Source: Auritidibacter ignavus (GTDB taxonomy: Bacteria > Actinomycetota > Actinomycetes > Actinomycetales > Micrococcaceae). From it: a stretch of 55,001 bases of DNA. A program made the translations under genes and the position numbers. Positions 8,613 through 16,832 of the stretch are shown piece by piece (the first letter of the stretch is position 1; each line of letters begins with the position of its first letter). The notes beneath the pieces are model-generated. The model was not told where the DNA came from and did not search any database. It was given only the letters and a program-made list of their open reading frames with translations. The stretch is taken from NCBI RefSeq assembly GCF_003703835.1, contig NZ_RDQR01000018.1, forward strand, positions 1-55,001, in the 5' to 3' direction.

Positions 8613-9065
8613 CTATCGCTGAGGACGGACCCATAAGATCGCGCCGTCAACCCGCTCGATCACGACTTCCTGATCCACCGCCAGAGGCATCGGGCTGGTG
8701 GTGCGAGCCGACCAAATCTCGCCATCGAGCTTGACGAAACCCGCGTGTTCTGACACCTCGCTAGTCACCGCCGCATTCCGGCCCGGATAGGCCTCGATCG
8801 AGTCATCGTGCGGATGACTGCCCGGCAAGCTCAAATGTCGCATCGCCACCGGACGCAGGGCAAATAACAACACCGCTGCTACCGCCGCGAATACGCCAAT
8901 TTCCGCCGCGAAGGGGATGCCGAACAACGAGGCGATCAAGGCTCCGAGCGCGCCACCGGCAAGCATGAGAAAGATCAGATCCAACATCATGAGCTCAACG
9001 AGTACTGAGCCGGCAGCGACGACCAGCCACAGCACCCAGGTGTTGTCAGACAGCCAGTCGAACAT
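8613..9065 (-). CDS. NfeD-family membrane protein
   Basis: A 150-residue protein starting at the ATG complementary to 9063-9065, chosen because AGGAGG lies 7 nt upstream. A longer frame to 9167 lacks this. Hydrophobic segments (about residues 10-30 and 32-75) are followed by a soluble OB-fold domain (SEHAGFVKLDGEIWSART, then VVIERVDGAILWV), the NfeD1b plan. It precedes the SPFH gene on the same strand by 120 bp. NfeD OB domains bind their SPFH partner, so the two likely form one complex. Confidence 0.88.
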   Translation of the reverse strand: MFDWLSDNTWVLWLVVAAGSVLVELMMLDLIFLMLAGGALGALIASLFGIPFAAEIGVFAAVAAVLLFALRPVAMRHLSLPGSHPHDDSIEAYPGRNAAVTSEVSEHAGFVKLDGEIWSARTTSPMPLAVDQEVVIERVDGAILWVRPQR

Positions 9066-9313
9066 CCTGTGACCTCCTGAATGTGGTCGCCGAAGCACTC
9101 TCGGTTCCGTTGTGTCGTAGCCTACCGAAAAGCACCGCCCAACACAGTACTCACACTTGACCAGCACAGACGATTCTATTTATAATTCAAGTAATAAAAA
9201 ATATCCATATCGACCTAGGGGAAAGGTAGCAACGATCCCAACGTTCACTATTCAATCCCAGAATCACACTGTCCCTCGGGACCGAGATTGTCGAAGAACA
9301 TCACTCAACCCCG

Positions 9314-9319
9314 TAAACT
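9314..9319 (+). promoter_or_regulatory. Candidate -10 for leaderless transcript (TAAACT)
   Basis: TAAACT ends 6 nt before the ATG at 9326, with no ribosome-binding site in between. A TTGTCG at 9288-9293 could be a -35, but its 20-bp spacing is long. Confidence 0.45.
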
Positions 9320-9325
9320 AGAAGA

Positions 9326-9937
9326 ATGGCTACTGTATATCTCGCCGAAACAGAACCAGATAGAAATAGTATTCTCTCGGATTGGGTTGCTTCCCAATAC
9401 TGGGGATCTGATGAAGACATAGAGATCGTCGGTAGCTACCATTTTGATGACACCGAAGGCTCCATCATGCTCGAAGGGTTCATCCTGCATCAAGGTGAAC
9501 GCTTCTTACACGTGCCGGTTACATACCGCCTGAAGCCCCTGGCTGGCGCTGATTCATACCTGGTTGCCGAAATGGAGCACCCAGCGGTCGGACATCTGTG
9601 GATCTACGATGCGCTCGCGGATCCTGTGGCCGTACATTTGCTCAATCTGGCGATTGCCGGAGAAATTCAGCAAGCTGTTCCGTATTTCTATAATGCCGAT
9701 GGACAGTACCTGGGGTCCGAAGAGTCAAACATCACACTGATCGTGCGTGGCGAGGTTCCTGAGCCCTGGGGCCAGGTCGGTGCACACCACGTCTTATTGC
9801 CAGACCAAACCGAGAGCACCACACGACGCATCGTGGCGATGTGGGACTCTGGTCAGTCCACCATCTATGAGCTCCTGGCACCGCAACCAACCTCGGATGA
9901 GACCACCACACCAGAAGAGACCGGCTCGATCGACTAA
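9326..9937 (+). CDS. Maltokinase N-terminal cap-like domain protein
   Basis: A 203-residue soluble protein. The pattern MATVYLAETEPD, EGFILHQGERFLHVPVTYR and MEHPAVGHLWIYDAL resembles the stand-alone proteins of the maltokinase N-terminal cap family, usually labelled hypothetical in actinobacteria. The kinase domain of true maltokinase is absent. The last 20 residues are acidic and Thr-rich. The start is set by a TAAACT box 6 nt upstream and the lack of any Shine-Dalgarno. It stands alone between nfeD (divergent) and aroD, so the context gives no function. Confidence 0.65.
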   Translation: MATVYLAETEPDRNSILSDWVASQYWGSDEDIEIVGSYHFDDTEGSIMLEGFILHQGERFLHVPVTYRLKPLAGADSYLVAEMEHPAVGHLWIYDALADPVAVHLLNLAIAGEIQQAVPYFYNADGQYLGSEESNITLIVRGEVPEPWGQVGAHHVLLPDQTESTTRRIVAMWDSGQSTIYELLAPQPTSDETTTPEETGSID

Positions 9938-10057
9938 AACCACGAGCGAAAATCAGCCCGGGCGACCGTCTCTGGCCGGACCAATGGGTAAAACGCCGAT
10001 AATCTACATTATGTTAACTTAACTCTGTATCGAGGTTTTCGGAGGGATCATCTGTCT

Positions 10058-10879
10058 ATGTCAGCGCCCGTCTCCACCCCGCACGGCTCCTACCCCCGTC
10101 TCACGCTGGGTACGGCCACCTTTGATGCAGCCAATCCTGCGATCATCACCCCGCTCATGGGTTCGGGGCGAAACCAGATTCTGGGGCAGGCAGCATCGAT
10201 TCGGGCCCATCCGGATTTCTCTTCGATCTCCGTGGTCGAATGGCGCGTGGATTTCTACGACAAATATGCCCAGCCGGCAAAGGTCACAGCCGTTTACGAG
10301 AAACTCATCGAGTTCTTTGGCGAGGTGCCGGTCTTGGCCACACTCCGAACGAGCGCCGAAGGCGGTCAGGCCGACGTCAGTGATCAGACGTACGTGCAGA
10401 TTTTGACGGCGCTGGCGACCACACCGGGTGCTGTGATCCTTGATATTGAAACGGCGCGAGGCACCGCAGTCGAAGCGCTTGAGCAGGCGCAGGCTCATGA
10501 CGTAGCCACGCTGGGATCTTACCACGATATCGACCACACCCCAACGAGCTTCGATATTCTCGAACGACTCCAAACCATGGGTTACCGCGGATATGATCTG
10601 GCCAAAATCGCGGTGATGCCCAACTCCCCCGCGGACGTGATCCGGATCTATGAGGCCACCTATCAGGCCTCCTCGGTCCTGACGCAACCAGTGATTTCGG
10701 TAGCCATGGGCCCGCTGGGCGTGGGATCACGGCTCTCGGGCGGAATTTTCGGTAGCGCCGCGACCTTTGCCACCCTTCAGGGCGCTTCAGCACCGGGCCA
10801 GGTGCCTGTGCGCTTGGTCGTTGAGGCTGGCCAGGCGGTCTATACTTCGGCGAAAAATTCAAAGGATGAGACACCATGA
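10058..10879 (+). CDS. aroD: Type I 3-dehydroquinate dehydratase
   Basis: A 273-residue class I dehydroquinase, converting 3-dehydroquinate to 3-dehydroshikimate in aromatic amino acid synthesis through a Schiff-base lysine. Visible active-site residues are E61 and R63 in EWRVD, R97 in TLRTSAEGG, H156 in GSYHDID, K183 in AKIAVMP, R225, and Q248 in SAPGQ, all in family order. CGGAGGGA precedes the ATG. Its stop overlaps the start of the DUF3054 gene by ATGA. trpD, another aromatic gene, lies 1.5 kb downstream on the other strand. Confidence 0.93.
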   Translation: MSAPVSTPHGSYPRLTLGTATFDAANPAIITPLMGSGRNQILGQAASIRAHPDFSSISVVEWRVDFYDKYAQPAKVTAVYEKLIEFFGEVPVLATLRTSAEGGQADVSDQTYVQILTALATTPGAVILDIETARGTAVEALEQAQAHDVATLGSYHDIDHTPTSFDILERLQTMGYRGYDLAKIAVMPNSPADVIRIYEATYQASSVLTQPVISVAMGPLGVGSRLSGGIFGSAATFATLQGASAPGQVPVRLVVEAGQAVYTSAKNSKDETP

Positions 10880-11334
10880 CTCACCCAGTCCCCTCCCCCT
10901 CGCGGGCAACCGAACAAGTCACCCAGCCTGTCCCAGGTGGCCGATGGCGCCCGATCGTGGCAGTGGTGATCGATGTCGCCCTGGTGGCCGGATTTGCCGC
11001 ACTCGGGATGAGTTCACACCAAGAAGAGATCACCGGTAGCGAGTTGTTCCGCGTGGCTGCTCCCTTTGCCATCGCCTGCCTATTCGCCAGTATCATGACA
11101 GGTTTTTGGCACAGCTGGCAGCGCCTGTGGCCCGCTGGACTGGTGGTTTGGCTCTCCACAGTGTTTATTGGTGTGGCATTACGCGTGCTGATTTTCTCCG
11201 ACGGTTCTCACTGGAGTTTCGTCACCGTCTCACTCATCGTGTTGGGCATCCTGCTACTCGGGCGCCGGGCCATCTCCCAGCTGATCACCGTAGCCCTTAT
11301 CCGATCCGCACAGCGCAGTGTAGAGACAGACTAG
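10876..11334 (+). CDS. DUF3054 membrane protein
   Basis: A 152-residue integral membrane protein with four predicted hydrophobic segments (about residues 25-43, 54-72, 78-98 and 110-130). The pattern AVVIDVALVAGFAALGMSSH and GFWHSWQRLWPAGLVVW fits the DUF3054 family, whose function is unknown. It starts inside the aroD stop (ATGA), so it is translationally coupled to aroD. Confidence 0.82.
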   Translation: MTHPVPSPSRATEQVTQPVPGGRWRPIVAVVIDVALVAGFAALGMSSHQEEITGSELFRVAAPFAIACLFASIMTGFWHSWQRLWPAGLVVWLSTVFIGVALRVLIFSDGSHWSFVTVSLIVLGILLLGRRAISQLITVALIRSAQRSVETD

Positions 11335-11385
11335 ACTAAGGGTCAGCCCGTCGTTGAACCGGCAGATATCGAAGGAGACACGCTG

Positions 11386-11664
11386 ATGGTTACTGCGTTC
11401 GTGATGATCAAGACGGACACGAATCGTATTCCGGAGGTCGCAACTGAACTGGCGGATCAGGACGGTATCGCTCAGGTGTATTCGGTCACCGGATCGTGGG
11501 ACTTGGTGGCCATTGTCCGGGTGCGTGAGTTCGACGATCTCGAAGACGTGATTTCTGATCGTCTCTCCAAGATTGAGGGCATCGTCGATACCGAAACCAT
11601 GCTGGCGTTCCGCGCCTATTCTCAGCACGATCTAGGAGAAGGCTTCGCCCTGGGATTCGACTAA
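11386..11664 (+). CDS. Stand-alone AsnC/Lrp-type RAM domain protein
   Basis: A 92-residue protein that is only the ligand-binding RAM domain of the Lrp/AsnC family (AFVMIKTDTNRIPEVATEL, then IAQVYSVTGSWDLVAIVRV). The helix-turn-helix is absent. Such proteins usually form dimers or octamers that bind amino acids and may modulate full-length Lrp proteins. The neighbourhood, next to trpD (opposite strand) and downstream of aroD, suggests aromatic or amino acid sensing, but this is inference. AAGGAGA lies upstream of the ATG. The stop TAA (11662-11664) is also the left copy of the target duplication of the adjacent IS. Confidence 0.88.
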   Translation: MVTAFVMIKTDTNRIPEVATELADQDGIAQVYSVTGSWDLVAIVRVREFDDLEDVISDRLSKIEGIVDTETMLAFRAYSQHDLGEGFALGFD

Positions 11665-12341
11665 GAGGTTCCGCGGATAGGGGCACGTCGCTGACGCGAT
11701 GTGGTTTACCCACTGGGGTGTCATCGTCCACCTATCCCCCGATCGAGTGGTCTTCGATAAGCTCCCGGCATCTTCAACCAACTCGAGCAGATCTGCCTGG
11801 AAGCCTACGACAAGATCGTCAGTCTCAACCTGAGCGAGGTCACCGTTGATGGGTGCATCGTCAAGGCATCCTGTGGCGGTGAAGCCACCGGCATCCCGCT
11901 CGGCTGCGTCATCGCAAGCGCGCACCGCAACAACTCACCCTTGCTGCAACCCACGCTAGAGCATCTGCTGGGCCGGTTCGACCAGGGCATGGGCGTCGGC
12001 CTACCCGAAGACATCACGATCCATCTCGACGCCAGCTACGACAACGGCAAGACCCGCGACCTGCTCGACGAACTCGACCGCGGGGTGATCAGCCAGAAGG
12101 GCTTCCCGCTCCAGGCCGGCAAGCGATGGGTCGTGGAGCGAACCAACTCCTGGCACAACCGCGGCTTCAAGAAACTCGCCATCTGCACCGAACGACGTGC
12201 CCGCATCATCGACGCTTTCGACGCTCTCGACGCTGTCGCCAACGCCGTCATCGTGACCCGACGCCTACTCACCACAGCCTAGAGCACCCACCACTGGAAT
12301 CGACCACCCGCCCGCCGACCACGACCTACCCGCGGAACCTC
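11665..12341 (+). mobile_element. Decayed IS5-family (IS427-like) insertion sequence
   Basis: A 677-bp element bounded by inverted repeats. The left end starts GAGGTTCCGCGGATAGG, and the reverse complement of the right end starts GAGGTTCCGCGGGTAGG, 16 of 17 matching. It is flanked by TAA at 11662-11664 and 12342-12344, a TNA-type 3-bp duplication typical of the IS427 group. The enclosed transposase is frameshifted and internally deleted, so the copy is inactive alone, though the intact ends might be mobilised in trans. Confidence 0.85.
11699..12282 (+). pseudogene. IS5-family transposase, frameshifted and internally deleted
   Basis: The first part (ATG at 11699, MWFTHWGVIVHLSPDRVVFDKL) shifts frame near 11767 into PGIFNQLEQICLEAYDKI, and the C-terminal part carries HLDASYDNGKTRD and VVERTNSWHNRGF (second Asp and the Glu of the DDE triad). 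Between CGGEATG and IPLGCVI about two dozen residues usual for the family are missing, in frame. The N-terminus is also short. It ends at the TAG at 12280-12282. Confidence 0.8.
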
Positions 12342-12395
12342 TAACAGTCGACAGAGCTAGATAGGTTTTACCCAGCCCCGGAAACTGGCTGGTGG

Positions 12396-13451
12396 CTAGT
12401 TCCCCTGTGAAACCGCAACCCAGGTGGTCAGCACCTCAGCGGCCGCACCGGAATCAATGGACTCTCGGGCTCGATCCATGTTCTTGCCGATACGTTCAAA
12501 CAGATGCCCTTCGGCCGAGGTGTCATAGGCAGTGAGCCCGGCGGCGGTGTTCAGTAGCACCGCATCCCGCACGGGACCTGGCTGACCGGCCAGCAACTTG
12601 CGAACGATCGTGGCGTTGTACTCGCCGTCTTTGCCGGCCAGCGCTTCGACCGGTTGCAATGAAATCCCGAAGTCCTGCGGGTTCAGCTCGTAGGTTTCGA
12701 CCGCGCCGTCGCGAATCTCGTAAATCGTCGACGGACCCGAGGTGGTGATCTTATCGCGCCCGTCGCAACCGCGGAAGACCATCCCACGAGTTCCACGATC
12801 CCTTAACACGCCGGCCAGTTTCGGGGCCATGGCTTCATGGGCGCATCCCATCGCCTGGGCCTCCGGGCGCGCAGGATTGGACAGGGGCCCGAGGAAATTG
12901 AAAGCCGTGGGCACACCGAGTTGTTTCCGGGTGGGCGCAACGAACCGCATCGAGGGGTGGTATTCCTGAGCAAACAGGAAGGTAATACCGGCCCGTTCCA
13001 GACACTCGGCCACGCGGGTGTGCGCCATGGTCAGATCAACACCGAGGGACTCGATCACATCAGCGGCCCCTGCCGTGGAGGACGATCCACGGTTACCGTG
13101 TTTAATGACTTTCGCTCCGGCTCCTACCGCCACCAACGAAGACATGGTCGACAGGTTTACCGTACCTAACCGGTCTCCCCCAGTGCCTACAATATCGACC
13201 GCATCGGGGCTCAGATCGATCTGGGCAGCTTGCGCGAGCATCGCGTTGGCCAGGCCCATCAGCTCATCGACCGTCTCACCCTTGGACGCCAGTGCGACGA
13301 GAAAACCAGCGATCTGGGCGTCCGACGCGTTTCCAGACATCATCTCGGTCATCGCCCACGAAGCAGAGTCTACGGACAGATCTTCGCCGTGGATCACCGA
13401 CGATAACAGGCTCGGCCAGGTGTGTGTGGAGCAGTTCGCTGTGGTATGCAC
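12396..13451 (-). CDS. trpD: Anthranilate phosphoribosyltransferase
   Basis: A 351-residue TrpD, joining anthranilate to PRPP in the second step of tryptophan synthesis. The PRPP and anthranilate sites are visible: VDIVGTGGDRLGTVNLST (about residues 86-103), then KHGNRGSSS, and later CDGRDKITTSG. The GTG start is placed at 13451 because TAGGAT lies 6 nt upstream, a leaderless arrangement. No trpC or trpB genes are adjacent, so trpD is away from a trp operon here, as is common in Micrococcales. The IS5 remnant lies 51 bp beyond its stop. Confidence 0.93.
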   Translation of the reverse strand: MHTTANCSTHTWPSLLSSVIHGEDLSVDSASWAMTEMMSGNASDAQIAGFLVALASKGETVDELMGLANAMLAQAAQIDLSPDAVDIVGTGGDRLGTVNLSTMSSLVAVGAGAKVIKHGNRGSSSTAGAADVIESLGVDLTMAHTRVAECLERAGITFLFAQEYHPSMRFVAPTRKQLGVPTAFNFLGPLSNPARPEAQAMGCAHEAMAPKLAGVLRDRGTRGMVFRGCDGRDKITTSGPSTIYEIRDGAVETYELNPQDFGISLQPVEALAGKDGEYNATIVRKLLAGQPGPVRDAVLLNTAAGLTAYDTSAEGHLFERIGKNMDRARESIDSGAAAEVLTTWVAVSQGN

Positions 13452-13457
13452 GATCTC

Positions 13458-13463
13458 ATCCTA
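13458..13463 (-). promoter_or_regulatory. Candidate -10 for leaderless trpD transcript
   Basis: On the minus strand TAGGAT is followed by GAGATC and then the GTG start. No Shine-Dalgarno is present. The -35 is not recognisable. Confidence 0.45.
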
Positions 13464-13671
13464 GTACCTGCACGGCGCAGAACGTGCGCGAGTGAACACC
13501 AACATCACAGCCTCACGCCGCACCCGCTCATCACGAAACCTGTGCTGGCAACTCGGACCGCGAAAAGTCTCCTTTATGCCACGACGCCCTCGCTTTGCGG
13601 GTATTCACTTACCGACGTTATCGCTCGTCGAGAATATGAGCGAACAAAACCGGCGCCTTCCGGGAGTTGAC

Positions 13672-14001
13672 ATGTCGCAGAAAATTGATCCCACGGCACG
13701 ACGCATCATCATCTGGGCGATTCTTCTTGTCCTGTCTCTGGCACTGTTCGGCATCTCAGTGCTTGCTCAAACGCACCTGTCGAACAACGCTGCGACGTTG
13801 TCAGCCGATCAAGTCAACTTGTTAGAGACAGTCGTTCTCTGGTGCGGATTGCCCGGTATATTCTCCGCGACAATTCTCATCATTCTCGCTTTGAACGCCG
13901 ACGACAACCCGGTTTTTGGAGAAAGCAGGGCTCCCCTCATCACCAAACACAGGTGCTTACCCATGCTTCGGGTGTCATCTTCCATGGCCTGCCAAAACTG
14001 A
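13672..14001 (+). CDS. Small two-helix membrane protein upstream of ctaE
   Basis: A 109-residue hypothetical protein. Two hydrophobic segments (about residues 11-31 and 47-68) are separated by a short polar loop. The tail is cytoplasm-like and less regular. The start at 13672 has GGGAG 5 nt upstream; in-frame alternatives are 13636 and 13492. No family is recognised. The position just before cytochrome oxidase subunit III suggests a link to the respiratory complex, but it may be unrelated. Confidence 0.5.
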   Translation: MSQKIDPTARRIIIWAILLVLSLALFGISVLAQTHLSNNAATLSADQVNLLETVVLWCGLPGIFSATILIILALNADDNPVFGESRAPLITKHRCLPMLRVSSSMACQN

Positions 14002-14130
14002 CTAAAAGGGTGTTGAAACCTGCAAAAACACTGAAAAATCAGGCCACTTGAGGGTCTCTAAGTGTTCTGTGTCACTCATTTTCCTCGTGAAACACGGCTC
14101 AACGATTGGAGAACGAGCCCACTTTCAGTC

Positions 14131-14136
14131 CATAAT
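14131..14136 (+). promoter_or_regulatory. Candidate -10 for leaderless ctaE transcript
   Basis: CATAAT is followed by GAGAGG and then the GTG start at 14143. TTGGAG at 14106-14111 could serve as a -35 with 19-bp spacing. This would drive the ctaE-qcrCAB cluster. Confidence 0.45.
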
Positions 14137-14142
14137 GAGAGG

Positions 14143-14781
14143 GTGACAACTACGACTCAAACCATCTCGCACCCCACCACAGGTTTCCCCTCCCGGCCGA
14201 ATCTGGTCCAGGTCGGGACCATTGTTTGGTTGGCCTCCGAAATTATGTTTTTCGGCGGGCTGTTTGCCATGTACTTCACCCTGCGCTCGACGTCTCCGAC
14301 CCTCTGGGCGGAAAACACCGAGATGCTCAGTGTGCCACTGGCGACTGTGAATACCTTGATTCTGGTCGCCAGTTCTTTTACAGCACAGTTTGGTGTTTTC
14401 GCTGCTGAACGCCTGCAACCCCGGCGCACCGGAGGCGTCTTCAATATCGGCAAATGGGGCATGGTCGAATGGTTCGTGCTGACCTTCATTATGGGCACGG
14501 TCTTCGTCGCCGTTCAGTCCTTCGAATATGCCGAGCTGGTTCAACACGGCGTCACCATCGCGTCCAGCGCCTACGGGTCAGCGTTCTACATCACCACCGG
14601 CTTCCACGCCTTGCACGTGGTCGGTGGTCTGATCGCGTTCCTGTTCGTGATCGGTCGCGCTTTCTTGGCCAAGCGGTTCGGACACCATGAGGCCACGACC
14701 GCTATCGTGGTGTCGTACTACTGGCACTTTGTGGACGTTGTCTGGGTGGTGCTGTTCGGAATTATCTACTTCCTTCAGTAA
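14143..14781 (+). CDS. ctaE: Cytochrome c oxidase subunit III
   Basis: A 212-residue aa3-type oxidase subunit III with five predicted membrane helices. The first ([22 protein letters not shown]) contains the conserved SE.MFF block, and the C-terminus has [11 protein letters not shown] and [14 protein letters not shown], both family signatures. The start at GTG 14143 is preferred over the GTG at 14062 because the protein then begins TTTTQTISH like its homologues and a -10-like CATAAT sits 6 nt upstream. It heads the ctaE-qcrC-qcrA-qcrB cluster, as in other actinobacteria with a bcc-aa3 supercomplex. Confidence 0.92.
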   Translation: MTTTTQTISHPTTGFPSRPNLVQVGTIVWLASEIMFFGGLFAMYFTLRSTSPTLWAENTEMLSVPLATVNTLILVASSFTAQFGVFAAERLQPRRTGGVFNIGKWGMVEWFVLTFIMGTVFVAVQSFEYAELVQHGVTIASSAYGSAFYITTGFHALHVVGGLIAFLFVIGRAFLAKRFGHHEATTAIVVSYYWHFVDVVWVVLFGIIYFLQ

Positions 14782-14875
14782 CCTAAGACTGTAAAACTTA
14801 ATCACCATTCGCACCCTGAGGTCGTCGAGCCGGAAATGTCACGTCGGGCTTGACAAAAACGTAAGGAAATCATCA

Positions 14876-15676
14876 GTGAAGGCTCTTTCACAGAACCGTC
14901 GCCACCCCGCCGTGGCCGTCGCATTGCTCCTCATCGGGCTGCTGTTGACCGGTGGCCTGTACGCGTTGGCCAGTAGCCTCAATACTGCTAGCGCTACGAC
15001 GGCTCAAGAGTATTCCGAATCCGATGTCGCTGCCGGCGAGCGACTGTTCAACGCCAACTGCGCCACCTGCCACGGCATGAACGCCACCGGCACCTCCGTT
15101 GCACCGTCGCTGGTGGGTGTGGGTGCTGCGTCTGTGGACTTCCAAGTCGGTACTGGTCGTATGCCGATGCAAATGCACGGACCGCAGGCTCAGCAGAAAC
15201 AGCCCCAATTCAATGACGAACAAACCCAGCAGATGGCAGCCTATGTTGCCTCTTTGGGCGCTGGACCGGCCGTGCCAGAGGACGAATACCTCGACGTCGA
15301 CCACGACGACGTTGACCTCGCTCGTGGTGGCGAGATCTTCCGTGTCAACTGCGCCATGTGCCACGCCGCCTCGGCTGGCGGTGGTGCCTTGACCCGCGGT
15401 AAGTTTGCGCCCACCCTGCATGGTGTGGAAGAAAAACACATCTATGAGGCCATGCAGACCGGACCGCAGAACATGCCGGTGTTCTCGGATGCCAATATTT
15501 CCCCCGACCAGAAGCGCGACGTGATCGCGTACCTGAAAGAATTTGAGAACCAGGGCCACCCCGGTGGATTTAGCCTGGGCTCTCTGGGCCCGGTTGCTGA
15601 GGGGCTGTTCATTTGGACTGCCGGGCTGGGTCTGGTCATCGGCTTCATGGTCTGGCTGACCTCGCGGTCGTCCTGA
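14876..15676 (+). CDS. qcrC: Diheme cytochrome c subunit of the bcc complex
   Basis: A 266-residue protein with an N-terminal membrane anchor (about residues 14-36), two cytochrome c domains with CATCHG and CAMCHA haem sites, and a C-terminal membrane helix (about 242-262). This is the actinobacterial QcrC architecture, in which the second haem domain replaces a soluble cytochrome c and passes electrons directly to the aa3 oxidase. The GTG start has TAAGGA upstream. It sits between ctaE and qcrA. Confidence 0.95.
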   Translation: MKALSQNRRHPAVAVALLLIGLLLTGGLYALASSLNTASATTAQEYSESDVAAGERLFNANCATCHGMNATGTSVAPSLVGVGAASVDFQVGTGRMPMQMHGPQAQQKQPQFNDEQTQQMAAYVASLGAGPAVPEDEYLDVDHDDVDLARGGEIFRVNCAMCHAASAGGGALTRGKFAPTLHGVEEKHIYEAMQTGPQNMPVFSDANISPDQKRDVIAYLKEFENQGHPGGFSLGSLGPVAEGLFIWTAGLGLVIGFMVWLTSRSS

Positions 15677-15749
15677 CCACTGTGACCACTGAGCGCTACC
15701 GATAACCCAACACAAGCACATTCATCACTCGAGTAAAGGAATCAGATCT

Positions 15750-16832
15750 ATGGGCGAGCAACGCCACGGAGGACCCGAGACATCGGGCACCGTCGAGCGC
15801 GCTGGGGAAGATTCGGGTCGTTACGCGATCGACAACCCGGGTCTGCCGCCACACCGGCGGCGTCTTGCTGATGAGGATCCACGAGAAGCCAAGAAAGCTG
15901 AACGGCAAGTCTCTGTGCTGTTCATCATCTCGATTATCGGCACGATCGTCTTCTTCATCGGCTACTTCGGTGTGGGTCAGGTTGGCCCCGATACCGGGTT
16001 CGACACCTTGCGCTTGCAGAACACGCTACTAGGTCTTGGCACGGCCTTCGCGATGTTGGGTATCGGTGTGGGTATTGTGCATTGGGCCAAAACCCTGATG
16101 CCCGACCACGAATGGGTCGAGGACCGCCATGAGGTCACCAGCGCCGAGGACCAAGAGGAAGCTCGCAAGATTGTCAACGACGTCGTTGATGAGTCCCAGA
16201 TCAAGCGTCGCCCGCTGTTGCGCAATACTCTCATCGGCGCACTCGCCCTGGCTCCGTTACCCGCTATCGCGATGTTCCGCGATCTGGATGACTCCGATAA
16301 CCGCTCGGATAACGTCGCTGAGAACTTCGGTGTGGAGCGTTTGCGTCACACCATGTGGGACGAAGGCGTCCGGTTGGTCCGCGACATCACCGGCACCCCG
16401 ATCAAGGCCAGCGACGTAACCATCGGCTCGGCTTTCCATGTGGTTCCTGAAGGATTGCTGGAGCTCGAGCACGACAAGCTGAACCAGAAGGCCAAGGCCG
16501 TCGTGCTGTTGATGCGGTTGAACCCCGAAGACTTGCAGATTTCCGAGGGTCGCGAGGACTGGAACGTTGATGGCATCGTGGCCTACTCCAAGATTTGCAC
16601 CCACGTTGGTTGCCCGGTGGCGCTGTACGAGCAGCACACCCACCACCTGCTGTGCCCCTGCCACCAGTCAACTTTCGATCTCACGCAGGAGTGCAAAGTG
16701 ATCTTCGGCCCGGCTAGCCATGCGCTGCCGCAACTACCGATTACCGTTGACGATGAAGGCTTCCTGGTTGCCCAAAGCGACTTCCACGAGCCTGTTGGAC
16801 CTGCCTATTGGGAGCGTGACAGGAACCGATGA
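15750..16832 (+). CDS. qcrA: Rieske iron-sulfur subunit of the bcc complex
   Basis: A 360-residue protein with a hydrophilic N-terminus (about 50 residues), three membrane segments (about 52-74, 93-113 and 157-174) typical of actinobacterial QcrA, and a C-terminal Rieske domain. The [2Fe-2S] ligands are in CTHVGC and CPCHQS. It accepts electrons from menaquinol at QcrB and passes them to QcrC. AAAGGAA is placed upstream of the ATG. The stop overlaps the qcrB start by ATGA. Confidence 0.95.
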   Translation: MGEQRHGGPETSGTVERAGEDSGRYAIDNPGLPPHRRRLADEDPREAKKAERQVSVLFIISIIGTIVFFIGYFGVGQVGPDTGFDTLRLQNTLLGLGTAFAMLGIGVGIVHWAKTLMPDHEWVEDRHEVTSAEDQEEARKIVNDVVDESQIKRRPLLRNTLIGALALAPLPAIAMFRDLDDSDNRSDNVAENFGVERLRHTMWDEGVRLVRDITGTPIKASDVTIGSAFHVVPEGLLELEHDKLNQKAKAVVLLMRLNPEDLQISEGREDWNVDGIVAYSKICTHVGCPVALYEQHTHHLLCPCHQSTFDLTQECKVIFGPASHALPQLPITVDDEGFLVAQSDFHEPVGPAYWERDRNR

